From Tardiphaga sp052076105 (GTDB lineage Bacteria; Pseudomonadota; Alphaproteobacteria; Rhizobiales; Xanthobacteraceae): a stretch of 64,000 nucleotides of DNA. Under the pieces are notes generated by a model. It made no database searches. It saw only the letters and a list, made by a program, of their open reading frames with translations, and was not told the origin of the DNA. Of this stretch, positions 33,999 through 43,455 are shown one piece after another; position 1 is the first letter of the stretch, and each line of letters starts with the position of its first letter. Both the position numbers and the translations under genes were made by a program. The stretch covers positions 434,001-498,000 of the forward strand of contig NZ_CP197245.1 of the NCBI RefSeq assembly GCF_052076105.1, in the 5' to 3' direction.

Positions 33999-35660
33999 TT
34001 ACACGCTAGCCGCCGCCTCCGCCTCCGCCCCTACCGTCATCGCAAACCCCTCATAGTCCTTCGCGGCCACATCGTTGCAAATCTGCCGGTAGACGCCGAC
34101 GCCGCCGATATAGGGCATGAATATCTGCGGCTTGCCGGGAATGTTCGCGCCCATGTACCAGGAATTGGCCTGCGGATAGAGCGTGCCGGCCGCGACCTCA
34201 TTGACATGCGCGACCCACTTGTCCTCCGCGGAACGCGTTGCCTCGATCACCCCTGCGCCACGGTCACGCATGTAAGCGACGCAGTCGGTGATCCAGTCGA
34301 CATGCTGCTCGATGGACACGATCATGTTGGACAGCACCGAGGGCGAGCCGGGACCGGTGACGATGAACAAATTCGGGAAGCCCGCACTCATCAGGCCGAG
34401 ATAGGTTCGCGGGCCTTCTGCCCACTTGTCGTTCAGCGTCCGGCCGCCGCGGCCACGAATGTCGATCTTGGCGACCGAGCCGGTCATGGCATCGAAGCCG
34501 GTGGCAAGCACCAGCGCATCGACGTCGTAATCCTTGCCACCGGTGCGCACGGCATGCGGCAGAATCTGCTCGATCGGGTGAGCCTTGATATCCACCAGCG
34601 TCACATTCGAGCGATTGAAGGTCGCATAGTAATCTGTGTCGACGCAGATCCGCTTTGACCCGACCGGATGATCGGTCGGCTGCAGCAGCCTTGCCGTTTC
34701 GGGATCTCTGACGATCTCTGAAATTCTCTCGCGGATAAAATCGGCGGCGGTATCGTTGGCGCGCTGATCCAGGACCAGATTATTGTAGACGCCCATGAAG
34801 GTAAGCCCGCCCGATGTCCATCGCGCGTGATACTTCTCACGTCTTTCATGCTCCGGATCGTCGAGCGCGCCGCGGTCCGGAATGGGCTGCACGATGCCGT
34901 TCTTGAAATCCTCACGCGCGCTCCGGCGGATTTCCGGATAATTGTCGCGGAACGATTTTCGCTCGTCATCCGTAAGCATGGCGTTGCGCGCCGGCACGCT
35001 GAAGTTCGCAGTGCGCTGGAACACCGTGAGCTGGCTCGCCTGCTCGGCGATCAGCGGGATCGACTGGATAGCTGACGAGCCGGTGCCAATGACGCCGACG
35101 CGCAGGCCGGTGAAATCGACCTTCTCATGCGGCCAGTTGCCGGTGTGATAGACCTTGCCTCTGAAATCCTTCATGCCCCTGAATTCGGGCGTACGCGCGT
35201 TGGAAAGGCAACCTGTCGCGAGCACGACATACTGCGCTGTGGTCGCCTGACCGTCGGAGGTTGTCACCGTCCATCGATGGGCTCGCTCGTCGAAGACAGC
35301 AGATTTAACCGTTGTGTTAAACTGGATGTCCTTCCGCAGATCGAAACGATCGGCGACATGGCCGGCATAGCGCAGGATTTCCGGTTGCGGTGCATATCGC
35401 TCGCTCCAGTCCCATTCCTGCTGCAGATTCTCATCGAACGAAAAGGAGTACTGCATGCTCTCGACGTCGCAGCGCGCACCGGGATAGCGGTTCCAGTACC
35501 AGGTGCCGCCGACGTCCCCGCCCTGCTCGAACACCTTCACGGCAAGACCGAGGCCACGCAATTTGTGCAACAAATAAAGCCCCGAGAATCCGGCGCCGAC
35601 GACCACGACATCGATGCGCTCGTTTTGATGTGAGGCAGATTGCGGCTGTGCAGCGGCCAT
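33999..35660 (-). CDS. Baeyer-Villiger flavin monooxygenase
   Basis: A 553-residue NADPH- and FAD-dependent class B monooxygenase that inserts oxygen next to a ketone, giving an ester or lactone. The first Rossmann motif is GAGFSG (22-27), and the second GTGSSA (192-197). The diagnostic BVMO fingerprint FRGKVYHTGNWP (166-177) is exact. The WYWNRYPGARCD and SYMGANIPGK-like segment WYMGANIPGK match the cyclohexanone/phenylacetone group, and length is normal. ATG 35660 is preceded by GGGAGG. Divergent from the nitronate-monooxygenase-like gene across a dyad. Confidence 0.95.
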   Translation of the reverse strand: MAAAQPQSASHQNERIDVVVVGAGFSGLYLLHKLRGLGLAVKVFEQGGDVGGTWYWNRYPGARCDVESMQYSFSFDENLQQEWDWSERYAPQPEILRYAGHVADRFDLRKDIQFNTTVKSAVFDERAHRWTVTTSDGQATTAQYVVLATGCLSNARTPEFRGMKDFRGKVYHTGNWPHEKVDFTGLRVGVIGTGSSAIQSIPLIAEQASQLTVFQRTANFSVPARNAMLTDDERKSFRDNYPEIRRSAREDFKNGIVQPIPDRGALDDPEHERREKYHARWTSGGLTFMGVYNNLVLDQRANDTAADFIRERISEIVRDPETARLLQPTDHPVGSKRICVDTDYYATFNRSNVTLVDIKAHPIEQILPHAVRTGGKDYDVDALVLATGFDAMTGSVAKIDIRGRGGRTLNDKWAEGPRTYLGLMSAGFPNLFIVTGPGSPSVLSNMIVSIEQHVDWITDCVAYMRDRGAGVIEATRSAEDKWVAHVNEVAAGTLYPQANSWYMGANIPGKPQIFMPYIGGVGVYRQICNDVAAKDYEGFAMTVGAEAEAAASV

Positions 35661-35762
35661 GCGTTCCCTCCCGTATTTATTGCTTTGCTTGTTGCCGACA
35701 GCATTTCCCGCGTGGCGCGAAAGCGCAAGCAGGAATCCGGCATCGTGGCCGCGGTATTTTGT

Positions 35763-35784
35763 CGGACGGAATGATATTCGTCCG
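35763..35784. promoter_or_regulatory. Dyad CGGACG-N10-CGTCCG, candidate operator
   Basis: Perfect 6-bp arms at 35763-35768 and 35779-35784, with an AT-rich centre that continues the symmetry (AAT/ATT). It lies between the divergent BVMO (35660) and nitronate monooxygenase (35870) genes. No regulator gene is adjacent. Confidence 0.4.
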
Positions 35785-35869
35785 CTTGGCATCATCCTTC
35801 CCTATGCGCTAGCGTTCATCACGAACCCGCCACATGAAGCGGGTCACAAGACATTGGGGAGATGCGCCG

Positions 35870-37003
35870 ATGAAATCGCCAGTCTGCGACATGTTAGGTG
35901 TCGACTTCCCGCTGCTCGCTTTCAGTCATTGCCGCGACGTGGTTGCCGCTGTCAGCCGAGCCGGCGGCTTCGGTGTGCTCGGTGCCACCGCGCATTCGCC
36001 GCAGACGCTGGAGCAGGAACTTAAATGGATCGACGATCACGTTGACGGCAAGCCTTACGGCATCGACGTGCTGATTCCGGAGAATATCTCCACCGCCGGT
36101 GAGAGGGACGTCACCTGGAAGTCGCTCGAGCGGCGCATCACGCCGGAACATCGCGACTTCACCAGGAGCCTGCTGAAGAAATACGGCGTCGATCTCAAGA
36201 TCACCGAAGTGTCCCCCGATCAGCCGCAGCCCTTCGACGGCGAGACTGCACTGCGACTGCTCGACGTCTCCTTCAACCATCCGATCCGGCTGATCGCGAA
36301 TGCCCTCGGCGTGCCGCCGAAGGCGATGATCGAGATGGGCAAAGCCCATGGCGTGCCGGTAGCTGCACTTGTCGGCGCCAAGGAACATGCAATCCGGCAG
36401 GTTGCGGCGGGCGTCGATATTCTTGTGGCGCAGGGCACCGAAGCCGGCGGCCATTGCGGCGAAGTCTCGACCATGGTGCTGGTACCGGAGGTGATCAAGG
36501 CCATCAAGCCGATGCGCGAGGTCCCGGTATTGGCCGCCGGCGGCATCATGACCGGGCGGCAGATGGCCGGCTGCATGGCGATGGGCGCTGCCGGCGTCTG
36601 GACCGGTTCGGTGTGGCTAGCGACAACGGAATCCGAAACGTCCGAAATCTTTCGCGAGAAGATGATTGCCGCCTCGTCGCGGGATGCGATCCGCTCGAAG
36701 GGACGCACAGGCAAGCCCGCGCGGCAGCTGCGCTCGGTCTGGACCGACGCCTGGGATCGCGGCGAGGACAGTCCCGGCGCGCTGCCGATGCCGCTGCAGA
36801 GCCTGATCAGCCGCGACGCTTTCGCCTCCATCGACCGCTCCGCCGCAGCCGGCAATGCGCAGGCGCGGGATCTGGTCAGCTATTTCGTCGGGCAGGGCGT
36901 CGGCCTGATTGACAGCGTCAAGTCGGCGGGCGCAGTTGTGCAGGAATTCAAGGAGGACTTTGCCGAAGCGGCAGAGCACCTCACCATGCTGGTTTCCGAA
37001 TAA
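35870..37003 (+). CDS. Nitronate monooxygenase / 2-nitropropane dioxygenase-like flavoprotein
   Basis: A 377-residue FMN TIM-barrel protein. It has LGVDFPLLAFSHCRDVVAAVS, AGGFGVLGATAHS, VAQGTEAGGHCGE (the phosphate/substrate loop of the family) and VLAAGGIMTGRQMAGCMAMGA. Many such proteins act as enoyl reductases or oxidases rather than nitronate oxidisers, so the name gives the fold only. ATG 35870 follows GGGGAG by 10 bp. It starts a three-gene operon with the thiolase-like and thioesterase genes. Confidence 0.9.
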   Translation: MKSPVCDMLGVDFPLLAFSHCRDVVAAVSRAGGFGVLGATAHSPQTLEQELKWIDDHVDGKPYGIDVLIPENISTAGERDVTWKSLERRITPEHRDFTRSLLKKYGVDLKITEVSPDQPQPFDGETALRLLDVSFNHPIRLIANALGVPPKAMIEMGKAHGVPVAALVGAKEHAIRQVAAGVDILVAQGTEAGGHCGEVSTMVLVPEVIKAIKPMREVPVLAAGGIMTGRQMAGCMAMGAAGVWTGSVWLATTESETSEIFREKMIAASSRDAIRSKGRTGKPARQLRSVWTDAWDRGEDSPGALPMPLQSLISRDAFASIDRSAAAGNAQARDLVSYFVGQGVGLIDSVKSAGAVVQEFKEDFAEAAEHLTMLVSE

Positions 37004-37020
37004 AGGCAAGAGCAAGAACA

Positions 37021-38538
37021 ATGGCAGTGTCGAACCAACCTGAAGACCGCATTCCCGTCATCGTCGGCGTCGGCGAATTCTCGGATCACCCGAAGGAGCT
37101 CACTGCGGGGCTCGAGCCGCTCGCACTGATGATCGAGGCGCTGAAGCGCGCGGAGCAGGATTCAGGCGCAAGACTGCTCAAGGACATCGACTCGCTCGAC
37201 ATCGTGAACTTCCTGAGCTGGCGCTACACCGCCCCGGAGAAGCAGCTCAGCGAGCAGCTCGGCATCAATCCGAAGCACGCCTATTACGGCCCGGTCGGCG
37301 GCGAGAGCCCGATCCGTTACATTCATGAAGCAGCCAAGCGTATCGCGCGCGGCGAATCTCAGGTCTCAGCAATCACCGGCGCGGAATCGCAGGGCACGGC
37401 CACCAAGGCCGAACGCGCGAAAGTGGACCTGCCATGGACGCCATTTGCCAAGGATGCACCGGAACCGCTGCGTGGCGCCGCCTATCAGAAGCCGATAGCG
37501 GTGAAGCTCGGCGTGAACAAGCCCGTCACGGTCTATCCGTTCTACGAGGCCGCCTCTGCCGCGCATTGGGGACAGACGCCGCGCGAGGCCCATCGCGAAT
37601 CCGGCGAGTTGTGGTCACGCTATGCGAGCGTCGCTGCGACCAATCCGGAAGCGTGGAACAAGAAGGCTTTCACACCTGATGAGATCACCACACCGACGCC
37701 GGATAACCGGCTGATCGCCTGGCCCTATACCAAGCTGATGGTCGCCAATCCGATGGTCAACCAATCGGCGGCGATCCTCGTCACCAGCCTTGCGAAAGCA
37801 CGCGCGGCCGGCGTGCCCGAAGATCGCATTGTGCATATTCAGGGCGGCGCCTCGGCCGAAGAGCCACGCGATTATCTGGAACGTGACCAGTATGTCGAAA
37901 GCCATGCGCAGAATGCCGTGCTGAAAGTCGCGATGGATCTGGTCGGCGGCTCGGGCAAGAACTTTGGCGCCATCGAGCTGTATAGCTGCTTCCCTTGCGT
38001 GCCGAAGATGGCCCGCCGCACCCTCGGTCTCGGCAGCGACGTGCAGCCGACTGTGACCGGCGGTCTCACCTTCTTTGGCGCGCCGCTGAACGACTATATG
38101 GCGCATGCCGCCTGCGCGATGGTCCGCAAAATCCGCGCCGGCACCAAGACTGGATTGCTCTACGCGCAAGGCGGCTTCGTTACCAAGCACCACGCTTTAG
38201 TGGTCTCGAAGGATGTGCCATCGGCGCCGATCGCACAGGATACCAATGTGCAGGAGGAAGCCGACCGCAATCGCAAGCCGGTCCCGGCCTATGTGACCGA
38301 GGCTTCGGGCAACGGCGCCGTCGAGAGCTTCACCGTGATCTATGGCCGTGGCGGCGAGATCGAACACGGCGTGGTAATCCTGCGCACCGCGGCGAACGAA
38401 CGCGCGCTGGCGCGCGTGCCGGTGCAAGACCAGGCAACGCTGGCGTTTCTGATGGATCAGGACAAGACGCCCGTGGGATCTTCAGGCGCGATCAGCACGG
38501 CGGCTGACGGCGTGCTGGAGTGGCGAAAGGCATCATAG
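37021..38538 (+). CDS. Thiolase-fold protein, acetyl-CoA acetyltransferase-like, catalytic cysteines not seen
   Basis: A 505-residue thiolase-superfamily protein (RIPVIVGVGEFSD start, SVAATNPEAWNKKAF, KLMVANPMVNQSAAILVTS). At the position of the nucleophilic Cys it reads VGGESPIRY, and near the C-terminus the usual CxGGG is replaced by AQGGFVTKHH. It therefore belongs to the thiolase-like group in which the condensing cysteines are missing, and may act as a lyase or a non-canonical thiolase, as SCP2-type partners do in steroid side-chain cleavage. It starts at ATG 37021, 17 bp after the previous gene. Confidence 0.85.
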   Translation: MAVSNQPEDRIPVIVGVGEFSDHPKELTAGLEPLALMIEALKRAEQDSGARLLKDIDSLDIVNFLSWRYTAPEKQLSEQLGINPKHAYYGPVGGESPIRYIHEAAKRIARGESQVSAITGAESQGTATKAERAKVDLPWTPFAKDAPEPLRGAAYQKPIAVKLGVNKPVTVYPFYEAASAAHWGQTPREAHRESGELWSRYASVAATNPEAWNKKAFTPDEITTPTPDNRLIAWPYTKLMVANPMVNQSAAILVTSLAKARAAGVPEDRIVHIQGGASAEEPRDYLERDQYVESHAQNAVLKVAMDLVGGSGKNFGAIELYSCFPCVPKMARRTLGLGSDVQPTVTGGLTFFGAPLNDYMAHAACAMVRKIRAGTKTGLLYAQGGFVTKHHALVVSKDVPSAPIAQDTNVQEEADRNRKPVPAYVTEASGNGAVESFTVIYGRGGEIEHGVVILRTAANERALARVPVQDQATLAFLMDQDKTPVGSSGAISTAADGVLEWRKAS

Positions 38539-38543
38539 GCCGA

Positions 38544-38999
38544 ATGACCAAATTCATTCCAAAGGATCAAAATTTCGAGGCTCGCGTCCAGGCGAGTTTC
38601 GCACGCCAGACCGCAATGGCGACGCTGGGCATCGAAGTTGCGCGCCAGGCAGCCGGCGAAGTCGAGCTCAAAATGCCGTATAATATTGCTTATACGCAGC
38701 AGCACGGGTTCATTCACGCCGGCATCATCACGACAGCGCTGGATACGGCCTGCGGATATGCCGCCTTCTCGCTGATGCCTGACAACGCCGCCGTGCTGAC
38801 CGTCGAATTCAAGACCAATTTTCTGGCCCCGGCGCGCGGCGAGCACTTCCTGTTCCGGGCTCATGTTCTCAAGCCCGGCAGAACCATTACAGTTTGCGAT
38901 GGGCAAGCTTTTGCCGTGGATCAAGGCGAGGAGAAGCTGATCGCGACGATGAGCTGCACCTTGATGGCGCTGTTCGACCGTGAAGGCATCGCGCACTAG
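38544..38999 (+). CDS. PaaI family hot-dog thioesterase
   Basis: A 151-residue hot-dog-fold protein. QQHGFIHAGIITTALDTACGYAA contains the HGGxxx-like active-site loop (HGFIHAG with Asp in the following helix), and VEFKTNFLAPARGEHF the central strands. It hydrolyses acyl-CoA, probably releasing CoA from dead-end intermediates. ATG 38544 lies 5 bp after the thiolase-like stop; GTG 38520 is an overlapping alternative. Last gene of the operon, before a strong hairpin. Confidence 0.92.
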   Translation: MTKFIPKDQNFEARVQASFARQTAMATLGIEVARQAAGEVELKMPYNIAYTQQHGFIHAGIITTALDTACGYAAFSLMPDNAAVLTVEFKTNFLAPARGEHFLFRAHVLKPGRTITVCDGQAFAVDQGEEKLIATMSCTLMALFDREGIAH

Positions 39000-39018
39000 G
39001 CGATAGTAGATGAGCAAG

Positions 39019-39049
39019 CGCTATGCCGGCCATGCGAGCCGGCATAGCG
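39019..39049. terminator. Bidirectional hairpin terminator-like
   Basis: A perfect 12-bp stem CGCTATGCCGGC / GCCGGCATAGCG with a 7-nt loop lies between the convergent thioesterase (ends 38999) and RND adaptor (ends 39063) genes. No T-run follows, so it is only probable as an intrinsic terminator. Confidence 0.6.
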
Positions 39050-39062
39050 ACGCATCTGCGCC

Positions 39063-40268
39063 CTAGCCCTTCACTTCCTTCTTCTCGGACTCTGCCGTTG
39101 GTTTGCCGGCTTTCGGCGCGTTGCCGCCGGTGATGCGAACCTTGTCGCCGTCGCTGAGACCATCCGGCGGCGCGATGACAATACGATCGTCTGCGGTGAT
39201 GCCCGACGCGAGTTCGATGTCGCGGCCAAGATCGCGGGCGATCGTCACGGTCTTGAACAGGATCTTGTCGTCCGGTCCAACGGTCGCAACGCGCATGCCG
39301 CTCTTGTTGAAGATCAACGCCGAGGCCGGAACATGGAGCGGCGCGGAGTCGCGCGACAGGCTCATCTTCACATTCGCATAGCCACCCGGCAGCAACTCGC
39401 CATTTGGATTGTCGAGCACGAGCTGCATGCGCGTGGCACCCGACGCCACGTCGACAGCCTGCGACGAGGCTTCCACCGTGGCCGGGAATGTCTTGTTCGG
39501 ATGATCGGGCACGCTGATGATCGCCTTGGCACCAACCCTGATCGCCGGCACATAGTTCTGCGGCACGTCCACATAAACGCGCAGCTTCTTGATATCGGAC
39601 ACCACGAACATCGCGGCGCCGGTGCCGGTGCCGCCCGAGATCAGCGCGCCGACGTCGGTGTTGCGCTGGGTCACGACGCCATCGAACGGTGCGGTGATCT
39701 TCTTGTAACCGGCCAGCGCTTCCAGACGTTCGACATTCGCCTGACCGGAATTCACGGCCGCACGTTTGTTGTTCAGATCGGCGGTGCGTTCGTCGATTTC
39801 CTGCGCCGAGACGAAATTCGACGCGACCAGCGTCTTGCGGCGGTTCAGCGTCGCTTCCGACAGTTTGGCGCTGGACTGCTGGCTGACGAGGTCAGCGCGA
39901 GCCTGCAACAACTGCTGATCGAGGTCCGGGGCTTCGATCTCGGCGATCACCTGGCCGGATTTGACCTGTGCGCCAATATCGGCGCTCCAGCTCTTCAGAT
40001 AGCCCGAGACGCGGGCGAAAATTGGCGCGCGGTAATAGGCCTCGAGCCGGCCGGGGAGATCGAGCGTCGCGTTGAGGACCCGGGCATCCGGCGGAGCCAC
40101 CGCGACGGTCGGGATCGCCTGATCGTCGGTCCAGGCCTTCAGCTCAGTCTCGGTCTTGGCCCGAGCCATGATGCCGGTGACGACGATGGCACCGGCGGCG
40201 CACAGGCCAATCACTCCGACCAGGCCGAGCTTGCGGCGAGATACCGGGGGGGTCTGCTCAGTGGGCAT
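39063..40268 (-). CDS. RND efflux periplasmic adaptor (membrane fusion protein)
   Basis: A 401-residue adaptor of the HlyD/AcrA type. A short N-terminal cytoplasmic tail precedes one membrane helix (LVGVIGLCAAGAIVVTGIM). Then come the lipoyl half APIFARVSGYLKSWSADIGAQVKSGQ, a coiled-coil hairpin (about 110-185), the second lipoyl half ITAPFDGVVTQRNTDVGALI, and beta-barrel domains. ATG 40268 overlaps the end of the permease gene by 11 bp, so both are co-translated. It links the inner-membrane pump to an outer-membrane channel that is not encoded here. Confidence 0.94.
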   Translation of the reverse strand: MPTEQTPPVSRRKLGLVGVIGLCAAGAIVVTGIMARAKTETELKAWTDDQAIPTVAVAPPDARVLNATLDLPGRLEAYYRAPIFARVSGYLKSWSADIGAQVKSGQVIAEIEAPDLDQQLLQARADLVSQQSSAKLSEATLNRRKTLVASNFVSAQEIDERTADLNNKRAAVNSGQANVERLEALAGYKKITAPFDGVVTQRNTDVGALISGGTGTGAAMFVVSDIKKLRVYVDVPQNYVPAIRVGAKAIISVPDHPNKTFPATVEASSQAVDVASGATRMQLVLDNPNGELLPGGYANVKMSLSRDSAPLHVPASALIFNKSGMRVATVGPDDKILFKTVTIARDLGRDIELASGITADDRIVIAPPDGLSDGDKVRITGGNAPKAGKPTAESEKKEVKG

Positions 40269-43200
40269 GCAAAGTCTCCGAGGTAGCCACGTCAGCCACA
40301 GGCTGATTTTCCGGCTGCTGTTTCTTGTGAACCATGCTGAACACCACCGGCACGAACATCAGCGTGGCGATGGTAGCAAAAATCAGGCCGCCGATCACAG
40401 CGCGGCCAAGTGGCGCATTCTGCTCGCCGCCTTCGCCCAGCCCCAGCGCCATCGGCGCCATGCCGATGATCATGGCCAGGGCGGTCATCAGCACCGGGCG
40501 GAACCGGACGAAACCGGCTTCGGACGCGGCCTTGATGGGGTCGCCGAGGATGGCGTAGCGCTCGCGGGCGAAGGAAATCACCAGCACCGAATTGGCCGTT
40601 GCGACACCCATACACATGATGGCGCCGGTCAGTGCCGGAACCGACAGCGTCGTCTGCGTCGTGAACAGCATCCAGACGATGCCGGCCAATGCCGCTGGCA
40701 GCGCAGTGATGATCACGAACGGATCGGACCAGGACTGAAAGTTCACCACGATCAGCAGATAGATCAACACGATGGCGCCGAGCAGGCCGAACAACAGGCC
40801 GGCAAAGGCACTGTTCATCGTCTGCACCTGACCGAGCAGCGCCACATTGCTGCCCTTCGGCACATCCGCTTTGGTTTCTTCCAGCGCCTTGTAGATATCG
40901 TTGGATACGGAACCAAGATCGCGGCCCTGCGTGGTGGCATAGATCTGCACCATGGACTGGATGTCATATTGCGACACCACTGCATTCGAGGCCGAGCGGT
41001 TGATGTTCGCAATACCGCCGAGCATCGGCGTATTGTTGCTGGCATTGACCGCCGTGATCGGCAGTGTTTCCAGCGCACCCAGCGAATCCAGCTTGTATTG
41101 CGGCGTCTGCATCACGATCGAATAGGACACGCCGTTATCGGGATTGAGATAATAGGTCGGGGCGACCTGCGATGACCCAGCGAGATTGACCACAAGGCTA
41201 TTGGTAACGTCGCGTTCGGTCAGGCCGACATATTGCGCACGGGTACGATCCACGTCGATGTTGAAGCCGGGATTGTTCGGCGACTGCTGGATGCGCGCAT
41301 CGGCAATGCCGGGGATGCGGCGGATCTTGCCGAGCAGCTTGTTGGCATATTCGAAATTCGCCGCCAGGTTAGCGCCGCGGATCTGCAGGTCGATCGGAGC
41401 CGGCGCGCCGAAGTTCAAAATCTGGCTGACGATGTCGGCAGGCAGGAAGGCGAAGCTGACGCCGGGGAACTGCCGCGGCAGCTGCTCGCGCAATTGCCGG
41501 ACATATTCCTCGGTCGGTTTGTGGCCTTCCTTCAGCTTGATCTGGAAGTCGCCATCCTGCGGGCCGATCACGCCCGTGTTGTTATAGGTCAGATTGATAC
41601 CGGAGACGGGCATGCCGATATTGTCGGTCATGGTCTCGATCTGATCCGGCGGAATGATCTTGCGTACCGCCTTGGTAATGTCCGCGAACTGGTTCGCGGT
41701 TTCCTCGATACGGGTGCCGACCTGGGCACGGACATGCATCAGGATCGCGCCACCGTCGACCGACGGGAAGAAGTTACGACCAAGGAACGGCACTAGCAGA
41801 AACGACAGGGCGACGACGCCGAGGAAGCCGATCACGAAAGCGGGGCGCCGCGCGAGCGCCATATCCAGAAGGCCATGATAGCCGCCACGGATACGCTCGA
41901 AGCCGGCTTCGAAGCCACGCTGAAAACGGACCAGCGGATTGCGGGTCGGCGGCTTCTCGCCGTCATGATGGACATGCGGCTGCAGCAGATACTTGGCCAT
42001 GGTCGGCACCAGCGTGCGCGACAGCAGGAACGACCAGACCATCGCGAACATCACCGCTTCGGCCATCGGCACGAACAGGAATCGCGCGATGCCGTTGAGA
42101 AAGAACATCGGCACGAAGACGATACAGATACACAGCAGCGACACGAATGCCGGCGTCACAATCTGCGCGGCACCGTCCATGATCGAGGTCTCGACGTCCT
42201 TGCCCTGCTCCAGATGGTAATTGATGTTCTCGATAGTCACCGTGGCGTCGTCGACGAGAATGCCGACCGCGAGCGCCAGACCGCCTAGCGTCATGATGTT
42301 CAGCGTTTCGCCGATCATGGACAGCATGATGATGGCACCGAGCACCGCCAGCGGGATCGACACCGCGATGATGACGGTGGAACGCCAGCTGCCCAGGAAC
42401 AACAGGATCATCACCGAGGTCAGCAAGGCCGCGATGACGCCTTCCACGGCCACACCTTCGATGGCGCCGCGCACGAAGCCGGATTGGTCGCCGATATAGC
42501 TGATCTTCAATGCGTCCGGCAGCGCGGCGCGATAATCGATCACCTTCTGCTTGATGCCGGAGATGATATCGAGCGTCGAAACCGAGCCGGCCTTCAGCAC
42601 CTGCATCAGCACCGAGCGATTGCCATCCACATGCACGATATTGGTCTGCGGCGGGTTGCCGTCGCGCACGGTGGCGACGTCGTCCACATAGACCATGGCA
42701 CCGTTGACACTCTTGATCGGCAACCGGCCAAGCTCTTCGATCTTCAGCGGCGAATTGTTGAGATTGATCGTGTATTCGAACTCACCGATCTTTTGCGTGC
42801 CGACCGGCGTGATCAGGTTCTGCGCCGCCAGCGCATTGGCGACGTCCTGACCCGAGAGACCGCGCGCCTGCAGCGCGCCGGGATTGAGATCGATCTGGAT
42901 TTGACGCTGCTTGCCGCCGAACGGATACGGAATCGCAGCACCGGGCACGGTGACCAGCGGCGTACGAAGCTGGTTGATGCCGATGTCGGCGAGGTTCTGC
43001 TCGGTGAGACCATCGCCCGACAGAGCAACATTGATGATCGGAACCGTCGAGGCCGAGTAATTCAGAATCAGCGGCGGCGTGGCGCCCGGCGGCAACTGCT
43101 TGATCAGCGTCTGCGAGATCGCGGTGACCTGCGCATTGGCAGTGCGGATATCCACATTGGGCTGGAAGAAGATCTTGATGATGCCGAAACCGGCATAGGA

Positions 43201-43455
43201 ATTGGCGGTGATGTGCTCGATGTCATTGACCGTGGTGGTCAGTGCGCGCTGGAACGGCGTGGTGATACGACCGGACATCTGGTCCGGCGGGAGACCCGTA
43301 TACTGCCAGACTACGCCAATGACCGGGATTCGAATATCCGGGAAAATGTCGGTCGGTGTGCGCAGAGCGGCCAACGGGCCGACGATCAGCAGCAGCAACG
43401 CCAACACCACGAAAGTGTAAGGCCGGGTCAGAGCAATGCGCACCAACGAGATCAT
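40258..43455 (-). CDS. RND efflux permease, HAE-1-like
   Basis: A 1065-residue proton-driven pump with 12 predicted membrane helices and two large periplasmic loops. The start MISLVRIALTRPYTFVVLAL is typical, and the conserved LALAVGILVDDATVTIENI holds the two Asp of the proton relay in TM4. FGAPAPIDLQIRG belongs to the porter domain. Length is normal for the superfamily. It is the first gene of the pair; the permease-before-adaptor order is less common. Substrates (drugs, solvents, or metabolites of the degradative genes nearby) cannot be told from sequence. Confidence 0.95.
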   Translation of the reverse strand: MISLVRIALTRPYTFVVLALLLLIVGPLAALRTPTDIFPDIRIPVIGVVWQYTGLPPDQMSGRITTPFQRALTTTVNDIEHITANSYAGFGIIKIFFQPNVDIRTANAQVTAISQTLIKQLPPGATPPLILNYSASTVPIINVALSGDGLTEQNLADIGINQLRTPLVTVPGAAIPYPFGGKQRQIQIDLNPGALQARGLSGQDVANALAAQNLITPVGTQKIGEFEYTINLNNSPLKIEELGRLPIKSVNGAMVYVDDVATVRDGNPPQTNIVHVDGNRSVLMQVLKAGSVSTLDIISGIKQKVIDYRAALPDALKISYIGDQSGFVRGAIEGVAVEGVIAALLTSVMILLFLGSWRSTVIIAVSIPLAVLGAIIMLSMIGETLNIMTLGGLALAVGILVDDATVTIENINYHLEQGKDVETSIMDGAAQIVTPAFVSLLCICIVFVPMFFLNGIARFLFVPMAEAVMFAMVWSFLLSRTLVPTMAKYLLQPHVHHDGEKPPTRNPLVRFQRGFEAGFERIRGGYHGLLDMALARRPAFVIGFLGVVALSFLLVPFLGRNFFPSVDGGAILMHVRAQVGTRIEETANQFADITKAVRKIIPPDQIETMTDNIGMPVSGINLTYNNTGVIGPQDGDFQIKLKEGHKPTEEYVRQLREQLPRQFPGVSFAFLPADIVSQILNFGAPAPIDLQIRGANLAANFEYANKLLGKIRRIPGIADARIQQSPNNPGFNIDVDRTRAQYVGLTERDVTNSLVVNLAGSSQVAPTYYLNPDNGVSYSIVMQTPQYKLDSLGALETLPITAVNASNNTPMLGGIANINRSASNAVVSQYDIQSMVQIYATTQGRDLGSVSNDIYKALEETKADVPKGSNVALLGQVQTMNSAFAGLLFGLLGAIVLIYLLIVVNFQSWSDPFVIITALPAALAGIVWMLFTTQTTLSVPALTGAIMCMGVATANSVLVISFARERYAILGDPIKAASEAGFVRFRPVLMTALAMIIGMAPMALGLGEGGEQNAPLGRAVIGGLIFATIATLMFVPVVFSMVHKKQQPENQPVADVATSETLHAH

